Part shown: piece after piece, positions 1 through 8,840 of the stretch
How the letters are laid out: each line of letters opens with the position of its first letter
Position numbering within the stretch: position 1 is the first letter of the stretch
Origin: an uncultured Ruminiclostridium sp.
Lineage (GTDB): Bacteria > Bacillota > Clostridia > Oscillospirales > Ruminococcaceae
DNA length: 64,000 nucleotides
Direction: 5' to 3'
Assembly (NCBI GenBank): GCA_944388385.1
Contig: CALXIO010000001.1
Location: 62,001-126,000, forward strand
Notes under the pieces: generated by a model
Databases searched by the model: none
What the model was told of the DNA's origin: nothing
Seen by the model: the letters and a program-made list of their open reading frames with translations, nothing else
Position numbers and translations under genes: made by a program

Positions 1-2330
1 AGGCTGAAACAAAGCCTGAAGCAAAGGCAGAAACAAAGCCTGCAAAACAGGACAGACCCAAGTCCGACAAGGAGGGCAAGAAATTCGATAAGGATAAGCC
101 TAAATTTGATAAGGACGGCAAGAAATTTGACAAGGACGGAAAGAAGTTCGATAAGGACGGAAAGAAGTTTGACAAGGACGGAAAGAAGTTTGATAAGGAC
201 GGCAAGAAGTTCGACAAGGACAAGAAGTTTGAAAAGAAGCCTGCCCGTGACGAAAAGCCTGCCGCACCGGTTATCGACCTTGCTAACATCAAGACAAACG
301 CACCTCCCACAAAGCACGTAAAGGGTGAGGCTGTAAAGCGCGGCGAACAGGTTACAAAGCACGTTGATACAAGAGGCAGCTATGTTGATCTTGATAAGTA
401 CAATGAGAGATATGAGTCAATGGCGGCTGACGAAACAAACCGTCGCGGCGGTGACAACTACTCACAGAAGCAGAAGATAAAGCAAAAGAGCCAGAAGAAC
501 AAGCAGCAGCAGTTCAGCAAGAAGAAGGAAACCGAAGCCCAGAAGCTGAAACGTCTTGAGCTTGAAAAGGCAAGAAAGAAGCAGCTTGAGGTGGAAATTC
601 CCGATGAGATCGTTGTATCTGAGCTTGCTTCCCGCTTAAAGGTAACAGCGGCAGAGGTTATAAAGAAGCTGTTCGGCCTTGGTGTAATGGCAACCATAAA
701 TGAAACCATCGACTTTGATACAGCCGCCCTTGTAGCAGAGGAGCTCGGCGCTAAGGTATCAAAGGAAGTGGTGATTACCATTGAAGAGCGACTCTTTGAG
801 GAAATTGAGGACAATGACGAAAACTTAAAGCCCCGTCCTCCCGTTGTAGTTGTTATGGGTCATGTAGACCATGGTAAGACATCCCTTCTTGACCACATAA
901 GACACGCTAACGTAACAGCCAGCGAAGCAGGCGGTATTACTCAGCATATAGGCGCATACAGAGTAAAGATGAATGACAGGGATATTACATTCCTTGATAC
1001 CCCCGGCCATGAGGCATTTACAGCTATGCGTGCAAGAGGTGCATTGGCTACCGATATTGCCATACTTGTAGTAGCGGCAGATGACGGTATCATGCCCCAG
1101 ACTGTAGAAGCCATAAACCACGCAAGAGCCGCAAACCTTCAGATAATCGTAGCTATAAACAAGATTGATAAGCCCGGTGCAAATCCCGAAAAGGTAAAGC
1201 AGGAGCTTACCGAACACGGCCTTGTTTGTGAGGAATGGGGCGGCGATATTATCTGTGTTCCCGTATCTGCAAAGACAGGAGAGGGCATGGATGATCTTCT
1301 TGAAATGGTAAACCTTACAGCAGACGTTATGGAATTAAAGGCAAACCCCGGCAGACTTGCGGTAGGTACCGTTATCGAAGCAAGAATAGACAAGGGCAGA
1401 GGTCCTGTGGCAACTGTGCTTGTACAGAAGGGTACACTTCATTCAGGAGATGTTATTATTGCCGGTACAGCCTTAGGTCGTGTAAGAGTTATGAGAGATG
1501 ACAAGGGCAAGGTAGTAAAGGAAGCAGGACCTTCAGTTCCTGTTGAGATCATGGGTCTTTCCGAGGTTCCCTCCGCCGGAGATGATTTTGCGGTAGTAGA
1601 GGATGAGCGCCTTGCAAGAGAGCTTGTTGAAAAGAGAAAGTTCGACGCCAAGGAAGAACAGTTCAAGCTCTATAAGAAGGTAAGCCTTGATAACCTCTTC
1701 TCACAGATCGAGGAAGGCTCAATGAAAAAGCTGCCCATTATCGTAAAGGCAGACGTACAGGGCTCTGTGGAAGCGGTTTCCCAGTCACTTATGAAGCTCA
1801 GCAACGATGAAGTAAAGGTTGAGATAATCCACGGTGCAGTAGGTGCGGTAACCGAAAGCGACGTTATGCTTGCAAACGCATCAGATGCTATTATTGTAGG
1901 CTTTAACGTAAGACCTCATCCTGCCGCTGCCGAAAACGCAAAGCGTGACGGTGTGGATATAAGACTTTACAGAGTTATTTATGATGCAATAGAGGAAGTA
2001 CAGACAGCCATGAAGGGTATGCTTGCTCCCAAGTACAGAGAGGTGGATACCGGACGAGTTGAGGTTCGTCAGGTAATGAAGCTGTCCAGCGTAGGCGTGG
2101 TAGCAGGCTCTTATGTACTTGACGGTAAGGTACAGAGAAGCGGAGAAGTAAGAATTGTCCGTGACGGCATTATTGTGGCTGTTGATAAAATCGCAGGTCT
2201 TCGCAGATTTAAGGATGATGTAAAGGAAGTAGCCGCAGGCTATGAATGTGGTATCACCCTTGAAAAGTTCACCGACATTAAGGAAGGTGACATATTCGAG
2301 GCCTTTGTGGTTGAAGAATACAGAGATTAA
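1..2330 (+). CDS. infB: Translation initiation factor IF-2 (5' end outside window)
   Basis: IF-2 is the GTPase that brings fMet-tRNA to the 30S subunit and promotes subunit joining. The reading frame is open from nt 3 and runs without a stop into the first internal ATG at 420, so the gene starts upstream of the window; 775 residues are visible. The G domain is clear: GHVDHGKT at 858-881, DTPGHE at 996-1013, NKID at 1158-1169, then SAKTGEG. Before it lies the IF2_N segment ([14 protein letters not shown]). The visible N-terminal part is an extremely charged Lys/Asp/Glu/Pro linker containing tandem KFDKDGK units, longer and more repetitive than usual. C-terminal domains follow the normal order ([17 protein letters not shown]). 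It heads the infB-rbfA-nrnA-truB-ribF run, with rbfA starting 9 nt after its stop. Confidence 0.98.
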   Translation, partial: AETKPEAKAETKPAKQDRPKSDKEGKKFDKDKPKFDKDGKKFDKDGKKFDKDGKKFDKDGKKFDKDGKKFDKDKKFEKKPARDEKPAAPVIDLANIKTNAPPTKHVKGEAVKRGEQVTKHVDTRGSYVDLDKYNERYESMAADETNRRGGDNYSQKQKIKQKSQKNKQQQFSKKKETEAQKLKRLELEKARKKQLEVEIPDEIVVSELASRLKVTAAEVIKKLFGLGVMATINETIDFDTAALVAEELGAKVSKEVVITIEERLFEEIEDNDENLKPRPPVVVVMGHVDHGKTSLLDHIRHANVTASEAGGITQHIGAYRVKMNDRDITFLDTPGHEAFTAMRARGALATDIAILVVAADDGIMPQTVEAINHARAANLQIIVAINKIDKPGANPEKVKQELTEHGLVCEEWGGDIICVPVSAKTGEGMDDLLEMVNLTADVMELKANPGRLAVGTVIEARIDKGRGPVATVLVQKGTLHSGDVIIAGTALGRVRVMRDDKGKVVKEAGPSVPVEIMGLSEVPSAGDDFAVVEDERLARELVEKRKFDAKEEQFKLYKKVSLDNLFSQIEEGSMKKLPIIVKADVQGSVEAVSQSLMKLSNDEVKVEIIHGAVGAVTESDVMLANASDAIIVGFNVRPHPAAAENAKRDGVDIRLYRVIYDAIEEVQTAMKGMLAPKYREVDTGRVEVRQVMKLSSVGVVAGSYVLDGKVQRSGEVRIVRDGIIVAVDKIAGLRRFKDDVKEVAAGYECGITLEKFTDIKEGDIFEAFVVEEYRD
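102..206 (+). repeat. 21-bp tandem repeat encoding KFDKDGK in IF-2
   Basis: Five consecutive in-frame 21-bp units each encode KFDKDGK, flanked by degenerate copies (KFDKDKP before, KFDKDKK after). Units differ mainly at third codon positions (ttc/ttt, gat/gac, gga/ggc), so the protein pattern is conserved while the DNA has drifted. Confidence 0.95.
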
Positions 2331-2339
2331 GGAAGAATA

Positions 2340-2714
2340 ATGGCTAATTATAATATCAGCAGACTGTCTGAGGATATCCGCCGTGAAATATCGGTGGCTA
2401 TAAAGGACATTAAGGATAAGGCGGTGGCAGGGGGCATTGTAAGTGTATCCCATTGTGAGCTTACAAATGACCTGTCCTATTGTAAGGTGTATATATCCTG
2501 TCTTGACGGAAACAAAACCGAAAGCGCAGTAGCCGCCCTTACAAAGGCATCCGGCTTTTTCAACCGCCGTATAAACGAGCGTATCAAAATGAGGAAGCTA
2601 CCCAAGCTTATTTTCCTTGCGGATAACAGTCAGGACTATTATGAGCATATAAGCAAAATAATAGACAATCTACCTGCCTATTCTGAGGATGAGAAGGAGA
2701 ACGAGGAAGAATAA
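2340..2714 (+). CDS. rbfA: Ribosome-binding factor A
   Basis: RbfA is a small KH-fold protein that binds the 30S subunit and helps mature the 5' end of 16S rRNA. The 124-residue product has the typical N-terminus (RLSEDIRREISVAIKDIKDK), the mid-protein segment DLSYCKVYISCL and the later FFNRRINERIKMRKLPKLIF. The length fits the family; the C-terminus ends in an acidic tail (EDEKENEEE). It starts 9 nt after infB, a placement conserved in most bacteria, which supports the call. Confidence 0.95.
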   Translation: MANYNISRLSEDIRREISVAIKDIKDKAVAGGIVSVSHCELTNDLSYCKVYISCLDGNKTESAVAALTKASGFFNRRINERIKMRKLPKLIFLADNSQDYYEHISKIIDNLPAYSEDEKENEEE

Positions 2715-2738
2715 GTGTAACTGAGGAAAGGTATAGAA

Positions 2739-3698
2739 ATGTTGATAGACAGACAAAAAGCAGCCGAAATACTGACGGAAAATGACGATTTCCTTATTAT
2801 AAGCCATGCAAACCCGGACGGGGATACTTTAGGCAGCGCATACGGACTTTGCGGCATACTTCAGGGTATGGGCAAAAGGGCAAAGACTATATGTGCTGAT
2901 GAGGTTGCCCCCCGTATGGAGTATTTAAAGAAGGCGGTAATTCCCCAGGAATTTGAGGAAAAGTGCATTGTAACCGTTGATGTGGCTGATGTAAAGCTGC
3001 TTGGTGCACTTGAAGAAAAGTACGGCGACAATATCTACCTTGCAATAGACCACCACGAAAGCAGAAAGGAATTTGCCAGATATACTGTTGTGGATTCCAC
3101 GGCGGCGGCTACCTGTGAGATGATATTTGAAATAGCACAGCTTATGAAGGCAAAGCTGAACAGCAATATTGCGGCTTGCCTTTATACAGGACTTTCCACC
3201 GATACAGGATGCTTTAAATATTCCAACACCACAAGTCGCACCCATAATATAGCGGCAAGCCTTATAGAGTATGATTTTCATCATGCTGAGCTTAACTATA
3301 AGCTGTTTGATGTTAAGACAAGGGGCAGAATCGACCTTGAAATGAGGCTTATGCGGGATATGGAGTTTTTCTGCAACGATAAAATTGCCCTTGTAACAAT
3401 AACAAGCGAGCTTATGGATGAATTTCAGGGCAGAGTGGATGTGGAGGACTTTAACGGCCTTGCAAGTATGCCAAGGCAGGTTGAGGGCGTTATCTTGGGT
3501 GTGACCATTAAGCAAAAGGGCGAGAATGTATTCAAGGTTTCCATGAGAAGCGAGGAGCCTATAACTGCGGCTAAGCTGTGCAGTCTTTTCGGCGGCGGCG
3601 GCCACGCAAGGGCGGCAGGCTGTACCATAAACGGCAATCTTGAATTTGTAAGAGCAAAGCTTTTACCCGTCCTTGAAAAAGCGGTAAAATCCGTATGA
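2739..3698 (+). CDS. nrnA: DHH-family oligoribonuclease / pAp phosphatase
   Basis: NrnA-type enzymes degrade nanoRNAs and dephosphorylate pAp, doing the job of Orn in Firmicutes. Metal-binding motifs of the DHH phosphoesterase core are visible: SHANPDGD (H23, D27, D29), VDVAD (D81), the DHH triad at 104-106 and GLSTDTGCFKYSNT. The DHHA1 substrate-binding motif GGGGHARAAGC lies near the C-terminus. At 319 residues it matches NrnA. Its stop overlaps the truB start by 4 nt (ATGA), implying translational coupling. The rbfA-nrnA-truB order is common in Firmicutes. Confidence 0.93.
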   Translation: MLIDRQKAAEILTENDDFLIISHANPDGDTLGSAYGLCGILQGMGKRAKTICADEVAPRMEYLKKAVIPQEFEEKCIVTVDVADVKLLGALEEKYGDNIYLAIDHHESRKEFARYTVVDSTAAATCEMIFEIAQLMKAKLNSNIAACLYTGLSTDTGCFKYSNTTSRTHNIAASLIEYDFHHAELNYKLFDVKTRGRIDLEMRLMRDMEFFCNDKIALVTITSELMDEFQGRVDVEDFNGLASMPRQVEGVILGVTIKQKGENVFKVSMRSEEPITAAKLCSLFGGGGHARAAGCTINGNLEFVRAKLLPVLEKAVKSV

Positions 3699-4588
3699 CA
3701 GGCGGAATAATCTGCATAAATAAGCCACAGGAGTTTACCTCCTTTGATGTTATAGCAATAGTAAGAAAAACCGCCGGCACAAGAAAGCTGGGTCACAGCG
3801 GTACTCTTGACCCTATGGCAACCGGTGTATTGCCGGTGTTTATAGGCAGAGCCGCAAAGGCGGTGGACTTAAATCCGGATAATGTAAAGGCATATAGGGC
3901 AGGCTTTAAGCTGGGATATGAAAGCGATACTGAGGATATATGGGGAAATGTGACACAAAGTGACAATACCCATATAAGCCTTGATATGGTAAAAAAGGCG
4001 GTGGAGGATTTAAAGGGAGATATGCTCCAGACTCCTCCCATGTATTCTGCTGTAAAGGTGGGAGGAAAAAAGCTCTACCAGCTTGCAAGACAGGGTATAG
4101 AAATAGAAAGACAGCCCCGACCCATAACCATTCATGATGCAGGGCTTATAAGCTATGATGAAGAAAAAAGGGAAGGTGTTATTACCGTTACCTGTTCTAA
4201 GGGAACCTATATTCGCACCCTTATATGCGATATGGCAAAAAATCTTTCCACAAGGGGCATAATGACAAGCCTTGAAAGAACACTTTCCGGGGGATTTTCC
4301 CTTTCGGACTGTATCACCATTGACAAGGTACGGACCCTTACTACTGAGGAGCTTTATAACAGCCTTATACCGGTGGACAGAATATTTACCTGCTATGACA
4401 GGGTGGAGCTTAGTGACAAACAGCGAAAAATGTTTTTAAACGGTGTTGTGCTTGACACCGAAAGAATGAATATAGACTATGCCAACGGCACTAATCTGAG
4501 GATTTATCACAAGGATGATTTTTTAGGCCTTGGGGTAGTTACTGCCGATAAGGGCATGAAGGTGCGTTTTTTAAATGTACTTGCATAA
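3695..4588 (+). CDS. truB: tRNA pseudouridine-55 synthase
   Basis: TruB isomerises U55 in the T-loop of almost all tRNAs. The catalytic-loop motif GHSGTLDPMATGVLPV is intact with the nucleophile Asp39. Other family segments are present: YESDTEDIWG, TPPMYSAVKVGGKKLYQLAR and CSKGTYIRTLICDM. The 297-residue length is normal, with a short C-terminal PUA-like part. The ATG overlaps the nrnA stop. Confidence 0.96.
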   Translation: MTGGIICINKPQEFTSFDVIAIVRKTAGTRKLGHSGTLDPMATGVLPVFIGRAAKAVDLNPDNVKAYRAGFKLGYESDTEDIWGNVTQSDNTHISLDMVKKAVEDLKGDMLQTPPMYSAVKVGGKKLYQLARQGIEIERQPRPITIHDAGLISYDEEKREGVITVTCSKGTYIRTLICDMAKNLSTRGIMTSLERTLSGGFSLSDCITIDKVRTLTTEELYNSLIPVDRIFTCYDRVELSDKQRKMFLNGVVLDTERMNIDYANGTNLRIYHKDDFLGLGVVTADKGMKVRFLNVLA

Positions 4589-4610
4589 AAAATGACTGTG
4601 AGGTACGGAC

Positions 4611-5504
4611 TTGACAGACATAACCTACAATAAAATATTTGTACCGCCAACAGCAGTTGCCCTGGGATTTTTTGACGGACTGCACACCGGACATATGACG
4701 GTGGTGGAGGAAACCCTTAAATATCCGGGACTTGCCCCGGCGGTATTCACCTTTCACAGCGACACGGCATTGCCTAAGCGTGAACGGGTGGAAAATCTGC
4801 TGTCAAATGACATGAAGCTGGAAAAATTAGCGGCAGCAGGAATAGAATTTATATATCAGCCGGATTTTGAAAGTGTAAAGCATTATACCGCCGTTGACTT
4901 TATTGAAAAGGTACTTTTGGCAAAGATGAATGCCAAGGTGGTGGTATGTGGCTTTGATTTCAGACTGGGTGCAGGAGGCGGCAGCGATGCCAATGCCTTA
5001 AAGGAAATATGCAAAAGCTATGGTATAGAAGTGGTTATAAAGCCTGCCTTTTCCCTTGATAATATGGTGGTACATTCCACCGCCATTAAAAACCTTATCA
5101 AGCAGGGCAATATAAAGCAGGCAAACCGGCTTTTAGGCTATGATTTTTCCATTGAGGCTATTGTGGTGGACGGAAACCACTTAGGCAGAACAATAAACAG
5201 TCCCACCATAAATCAGATATACCCCGAAAATATTATTTTACCTCTTTTCGGAGTTTATAAAAGTATTACCTATGTTGATGACAAGCCCATGGTATCTGTT
5301 ACCAATATAGGGGTAAAGCCCACCATAGAAAAGAACAGCGTTCCTTTGGCGGAAACCCACATACTTGATTATGAGGGGGATTTATACGGCAGGAGGGTAA
5401 GGGTAAGCCTTATTTCCTTTATCCGCAGGGAACAGAAGTTTTCCGGGGTGGAGGAGCTTAAAAATCAGCTTGACAGGGATAAAAATACTGCAAGGAACAG
5501 TTAA
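4611..5504 (+). CDS. ribF: Bifunctional riboflavin kinase / FAD synthetase
   Basis: RibF converts riboflavin to FMN and FMN to FAD. The N-terminal nucleotidyltransferase domain shows GFFDGLHTGH (residues 19-28) in place of the usual GNFDGVHxGH, and HSTAIKNLIKQGNI matches the STAIR-type signature. The C-terminal kinase domain carries GRTINSPTINQ, a variant of GRTxGFPTAN, then VTNIGVKPT. The start is TTG, since no ATG or GTG in frame precedes the conserved region; the ribosome site (GAGG) is weak. It begins 22 nt after truB, the usual position. The altered GFPTAN motif is the only oddity. Confidence 0.93.
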   Translation: MTDITYNKIFVPPTAVALGFFDGLHTGHMTVVEETLKYPGLAPAVFTFHSDTALPKRERVENLLSNDMKLEKLAAAGIEFIYQPDFESVKHYTAVDFIEKVLLAKMNAKVVVCGFDFRLGAGGGSDANALKEICKSYGIEVVIKPAFSLDNMVVHSTAIKNLIKQGNIKQANRLLGYDFSIEAIVVDGNHLGRTINSPTINQIYPENIILPLFGVYKSITYVDDKPMVSVTNIGVKPTIEKNSVPLAETHILDYEGDLYGRRVRVSLISFIRREQKFSGVEELKNQLDRDKNTARNS

Positions 5505-5513
5505 TTTTATTTT

Positions 5514-5548
5514 ACTGTCACATCATTTTCACTTTAGGACAGTATAAT
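5514..5548 (+). promoter_or_regulatory. Putative promoter with overlapping inverted repeat
   Basis: A good -10 (TATAAT, 5543-5548) precedes the ABC operon, but no good -35 is spaced at 17. An inverted repeat, ACTGTC (5514-5519) and GACAGT (5538-5543), spans the expected -35 and touches the -10, the geometry of a regulator site. The regulator is unknown. Confidence 0.45.
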
Positions 5549-5586
5549 GTTCCCCGGACATATACAACATAAGGAGAAATCCAGTA

Positions 5587-6582
5587 ATGATTGAAGTTAG
5601 AAATCTGACAAAACGCTACGGCAATAAGCTGGCGGTGGATAATATCTCATTTTCGGTAGACAAGGGTGAGATATTGGGATTTTTAGGCCCTAACGGTGCA
5701 GGAAAATCCACCACGATGAATATTCTCACCGGCTATCTGTCCTCCACCGACGGACAGGCGCTTATTGACGGCATAGATATTTTAGAGGATCCGGTAAGGG
5801 CAAAAAAGCTGATAGGCTATTTACCCGAACAGCCTCCCCTTTATATGGATATGACGGTAATGGAGTATCTGAAGTTTGTTTACCGTCTTAAAAAGTGCAA
5901 GCTGCCTATTATTTCACACCTTAACGAAATATGCCGGCTTGTAAAGATCGAAGAGGTAAAAAACCGCCTTATAAGGAATCTGTCAAAGGGTTATAAGCAA
6001 AGAGTGGGTGTAGCCCAGGCATTGGTGGGAAATCCCCCGGTGCTTATTCTGGATGAGCCTACCGTAGGTCTTGACCCTAAGCAGATACTTGAAATAAGAA
6101 CTCTTATTAAAAAGCTGGGCAAAAACCACACAGTAATATTATCCTCCCACATTCTCCCTGAGGTACAGGCGGTATGTGATAAGATAGTTATTATAAACCG
6201 TGGTAAGATAGCCGCAGATGACAGCACGGAAAGTCTGTCACAGCACATGGACGGAAACTCTCGTCTTATTATCCGCTGTGAGGGTAAGCCTGATGAGGTG
6301 GTAAAGGCATTAAACGGCCTTTCCGGACTTGAAAGCATCAGAATAAACAAGGAAAATGTTGAGCCCGGCGTAAGCGAGTATTATATCAATACAAAGGAAG
6401 GCACTGATTTAAGAAGAGACGTATCAAAGCGACTTTCCTCCAGGGGCTATACAATAGTTATGATGAAATCCGGAGAGCTTACCTTAGAGGAGATATTCTT
6501 AAAGATAACCACCGGTGATATTTACGGCAAGGTGGATGACGATACTGTTATCCAGGGCAAAAAGAAAGGTGGTAGGAAATAA
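5587..6582 (+). CDS. ABC exporter ATP-binding subunit (GldA-like)
   Basis: ATPase of an ABC-2 type exporter. It has Walker A GPNGAGKST (residues 34-42), a Q-loop region (GYLPEQPPLYMDMTV), the signature LSKGYKQRVGVAQAL, Walker B LILDEPTVGLDP and the switch His in SSHILPEV. The C-terminal about 100 residues form the regulatory extension seen in the CcmA/GldA/NatA group. The stop and the next start share one base (TAATG), so it is coupled to the permease. Neighbours resemble the GldA/GldF/GldG set, which in non-gliding bacteria is of unknown substrate. Ribosome site: AAGGAG. Confidence 0.92.
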   Translation: MIEVRNLTKRYGNKLAVDNISFSVDKGEILGFLGPNGAGKSTTMNILTGYLSSTDGQALIDGIDILEDPVRAKKLIGYLPEQPPLYMDMTVMEYLKFVYRLKKCKLPIISHLNEICRLVKIEEVKNRLIRNLSKGYKQRVGVAQALVGNPPVLILDEPTVGLDPKQILEIRTLIKKLGKNHTVILSSHILPEVQAVCDKIVIINRGKIAADDSTESLSQHMDGNSRLIIRCEGKPDEVVKALNGLSGLESIRINKENVEPGVSEYYINTKEGTDLRRDVSKRLSSRGYTIVMMKSGELTLEEIFLKITTGDIYGKVDDDTVIQGKKKGGRK

Positions 6583-7286
6583 TGCTTGCGATTTTTTTAA
6601 GAGAATTCAGATCTTATTTTACCTCCCCCTTGGGATATGTATTTTTAGCCATATTCTATGCCTTTTCCGGAGTTTTCTTCCTGGTATTTTCTCTTGACCT
6701 TGGTACAACGGATCTTTCAAGCGTATTTTTAATGATGTTCCTTGTACTGATGATATTTGTACCCTTACTTACAATGAGGCTTCTTGCAGAGGATAAAAAG
6801 CAGAAAACCGAACAGCTTACCCTTACCGCCCCCGTAAGTCTTTTCTCAATAGTTATGGGAAAATTCTTAGCGGCTTATGTGATATTTGCTATGGGTGTTA
6901 TTGTAATGCCGATATACGGCTTTGTAATGTCCACCTTTACAACAATATCATGGCTTCCTATTTTGGGTAACACCTTAGGACTTTTACTTTTAGGCGCTAT
7001 ATTTGTATCCGGCGGACTGTTTGTTTCCTCCCTTACAGAAAATCAGATGATAGCGGCAATAGGCAGCTTTTTTGTAAACCTTATGGTGCTTTTACTTGAT
7101 ACTCTTATCAACATGGTACCCTCAGGTTTATTCAGGGATATACTTGCCAGCATATCAATATATACAAGATACGCAGAAATTACCACAGGTATTTTCAGCC
7201 TGTCAAGTATAATATTCTTTATAAGTGTAGTAGTGATCTTCCTTTTCCTTACCGTAAGGGTACTTGAAAAGAAGAGATGGGCATAA
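6582..7286 (+). CDS. ABC-2 type permease (GldF-like)
   Basis: A 234-residue integral membrane protein with about six hydrophobic segments, e.g. near residues 15-40, 50-65, 97-120 and 208-227. The N-terminus FLREFRSYFTSPLGY and the segment RLLAEDKKQKTEQLTLTAPV are characteristic of GldF-type ABC-2 permeases. It forms the membrane channel for the ATPase encoded immediately upstream and is followed after 30 nt by the GldG-like gene. Confidence 0.9.
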   Translation: MLAIFLREFRSYFTSPLGYVFLAIFYAFSGVFFLVFSLDLGTTDLSSVFLMMFLVLMIFVPLLTMRLLAEDKKQKTEQLTLTAPVSLFSIVMGKFLAAYVIFAMGVIVMPIYGFVMSTFTTISWLPILGNTLGLLLLGAIFVSGGLFVSSLTENQMIAAIGSFFVNLMVLLLDTLINMVPSGLFRDILASISIYTRYAEITTGIFSLSSIIFFISVVVIFLFLTVRVLEKKRWA

Positions 7287-7316
7287 CTGCCGTAAATTTC
7301 AGAAGGAGAACTCACA

Positions 7317-8825
7317 ATGGCAAATAAAGAAGCTACGGCAGTTCAGAAGAAAACCCTGAACCCGTTTAAGAATAAAAAGCTAAAATACGGCGGACTTTCG
7401 GTACTCTTCACGGTAATTTTTATTGTGGGTGTGGTACTTGTAAATGTTATAATCACCCTTTTAGGTGAACGCTTTAGTGTGGAGGCTGACCTTACCGATG
7501 CCGGACTGTTCACAATAGAGGACACCACAAAGGAATATCTTTCCGGCATTACCGATGAAGTAATTATTACAGTAACCTCAGAGGAAAGTGCCTTTACGGC
7601 AAACGGCACGGAATTTAACCAGACAAACGAGATATTAAAGAAGATAGCAAACAGCTCTTCCAATATCACATTACAGTATGTGGATGTTATATCAAACCCC
7701 GGCTTTCTTGCAAGCTATGAGGAGGATATAACCCAGATGGAAATAGTAGTTGAAAGCAAGGGCACAAAGCGTGTAGAGGTGCTTGACTCAAACGAATATT
7801 TCCACATTATCTATAACGAGCAGTATTTACAGATGGGCTATCAGGTCCCCGAATCAGTAGAGGCAAACTGCGAGCAGGCGGTGGTATCCGCTATTATGAG
7901 CGTTACAGATACCAACCCTGTTAAGGTAGCGGTGCTTACCGGCTACGGTGAAACCACAAACGCAACCGTTGAAAATCTGCTTACCACCAACAGCTATGTG
8001 CTGGAGGATGTAAATATCACCCTTGTGGAAAATATAAGCGATGAATATGACTTTGTATTTATCTTCGGCCCTGATAAGGACTATTCCACAGAGGATGTGG
8101 ATAAGCTGGCAAGATGGCTTGATAATGACGGTAATTTCGGCAAAAATCTGATATATGTAAATAATCCCTCCCTTGGTGAATCCCCCCACATAGACAGCCT
8201 TCTTGCTGACTGGGGATTAAAGATAGAAAAGGGAACCTTATACCAGACAGATACAAACTATGCCTACGAATCCCGCCGCACCTATCAGATGCTTCAGCTT
8301 AACGAAACAGTATTTGACGAAATGCAAACCCAGGGATATTTTTTCGGTGATAATATGAGCCCTGTTACCCTTTTATGGGAGGGATACGGCAATATGGCAA
8401 CCTCTGCGGTGCTTTCCACCTATGACGGCGCTACCATAATGCCTCAGAATTCCGGAGATAACTGGGAGCCTGCTGACAATGCGGAAAAGAAGGCATATCC
8501 TGTTATCGCCCAGTCCTTAAAGATAAGATATGTGGGCACAGACCCCCTTCAGAGCCGTATAATGGCATTCGGCGGTATGGAATTACTTACAAATACCTTC
8601 CTTACCTCCCCCTCCACAAACAACGCCCAGCTTTTAATGAACATATTCAATGTAAGCTGTAACAAGGAGGCAGGAATAACCCTTACTCCCAAATCCTATG
8701 AGTCCACCACCTTTGAGATAACCGAGTCACAAAAGAAGCTGTTGACTGTTATCTTTGTCGGAGCACTCCCCGCTGTTTTATTTGCTTCAGGTGTTGTGGT
8801 ATGGTTAAGAAGAAAGCATAAATAA
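7317..8825 (+). CDS. GldG-like ABC auxiliary membrane protein
   Basis: 502 residues with a cytoplasmic N-terminal stub, a membrane segment near 26-48, a long extracellular domain and a second membrane segment near 477-495 ending in RRKHK. This is the layout of the ABC_transp_aux/GldG family. The extracellular part contains VKVAVLTGYGE followed by a stretch around YDFVFIFGPDKDYSTEDVDKL, the DJ-1/ThiJ-like fold these proteins use. It is thought to act with the ATPase and permease; the substrate is not known. A strong ribosome site (AAGGAG) lies 8 nt before the ATG. Confidence 0.85.
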   Translation: MANKEATAVQKKTLNPFKNKKLKYGGLSVLFTVIFIVGVVLVNVIITLLGERFSVEADLTDAGLFTIEDTTKEYLSGITDEVIITVTSEESAFTANGTEFNQTNEILKKIANSSSNITLQYVDVISNPGFLASYEEDITQMEIVVESKGTKRVEVLDSNEYFHIIYNEQYLQMGYQVPESVEANCEQAVVSAIMSVTDTNPVKVAVLTGYGETTNATVENLLTTNSYVLEDVNITLVENISDEYDFVFIFGPDKDYSTEDVDKLARWLDNDGNFGKNLIYVNNPSLGESPHIDSLLADWGLKIEKGTLYQTDTNYAYESRRTYQMLQLNETVFDEMQTQGYFFGDNMSPVTLLWEGYGNMATSAVLSTYDGATIMPQNSGDNWEPADNAEKKAYPVIAQSLKIRYVGTDPLQSRIMAFGGMELLTNTFLTSPSTNNAQLLMNIFNVSCNKEAGITLTPKSYESTTFEITESQKKLLTVIFVGALPAVLFASGVVVWLRRKHK

Positions 8826-8840
8826 TATATAAGAGGACCT

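Noticed and set aside
106..321. 71-codon Arg/Thr/Ser-rich frame over the IF-2 repeat
   Set aside because: Out-of-frame reading of the KFDKDGK repeat; the infB frame is continuous.
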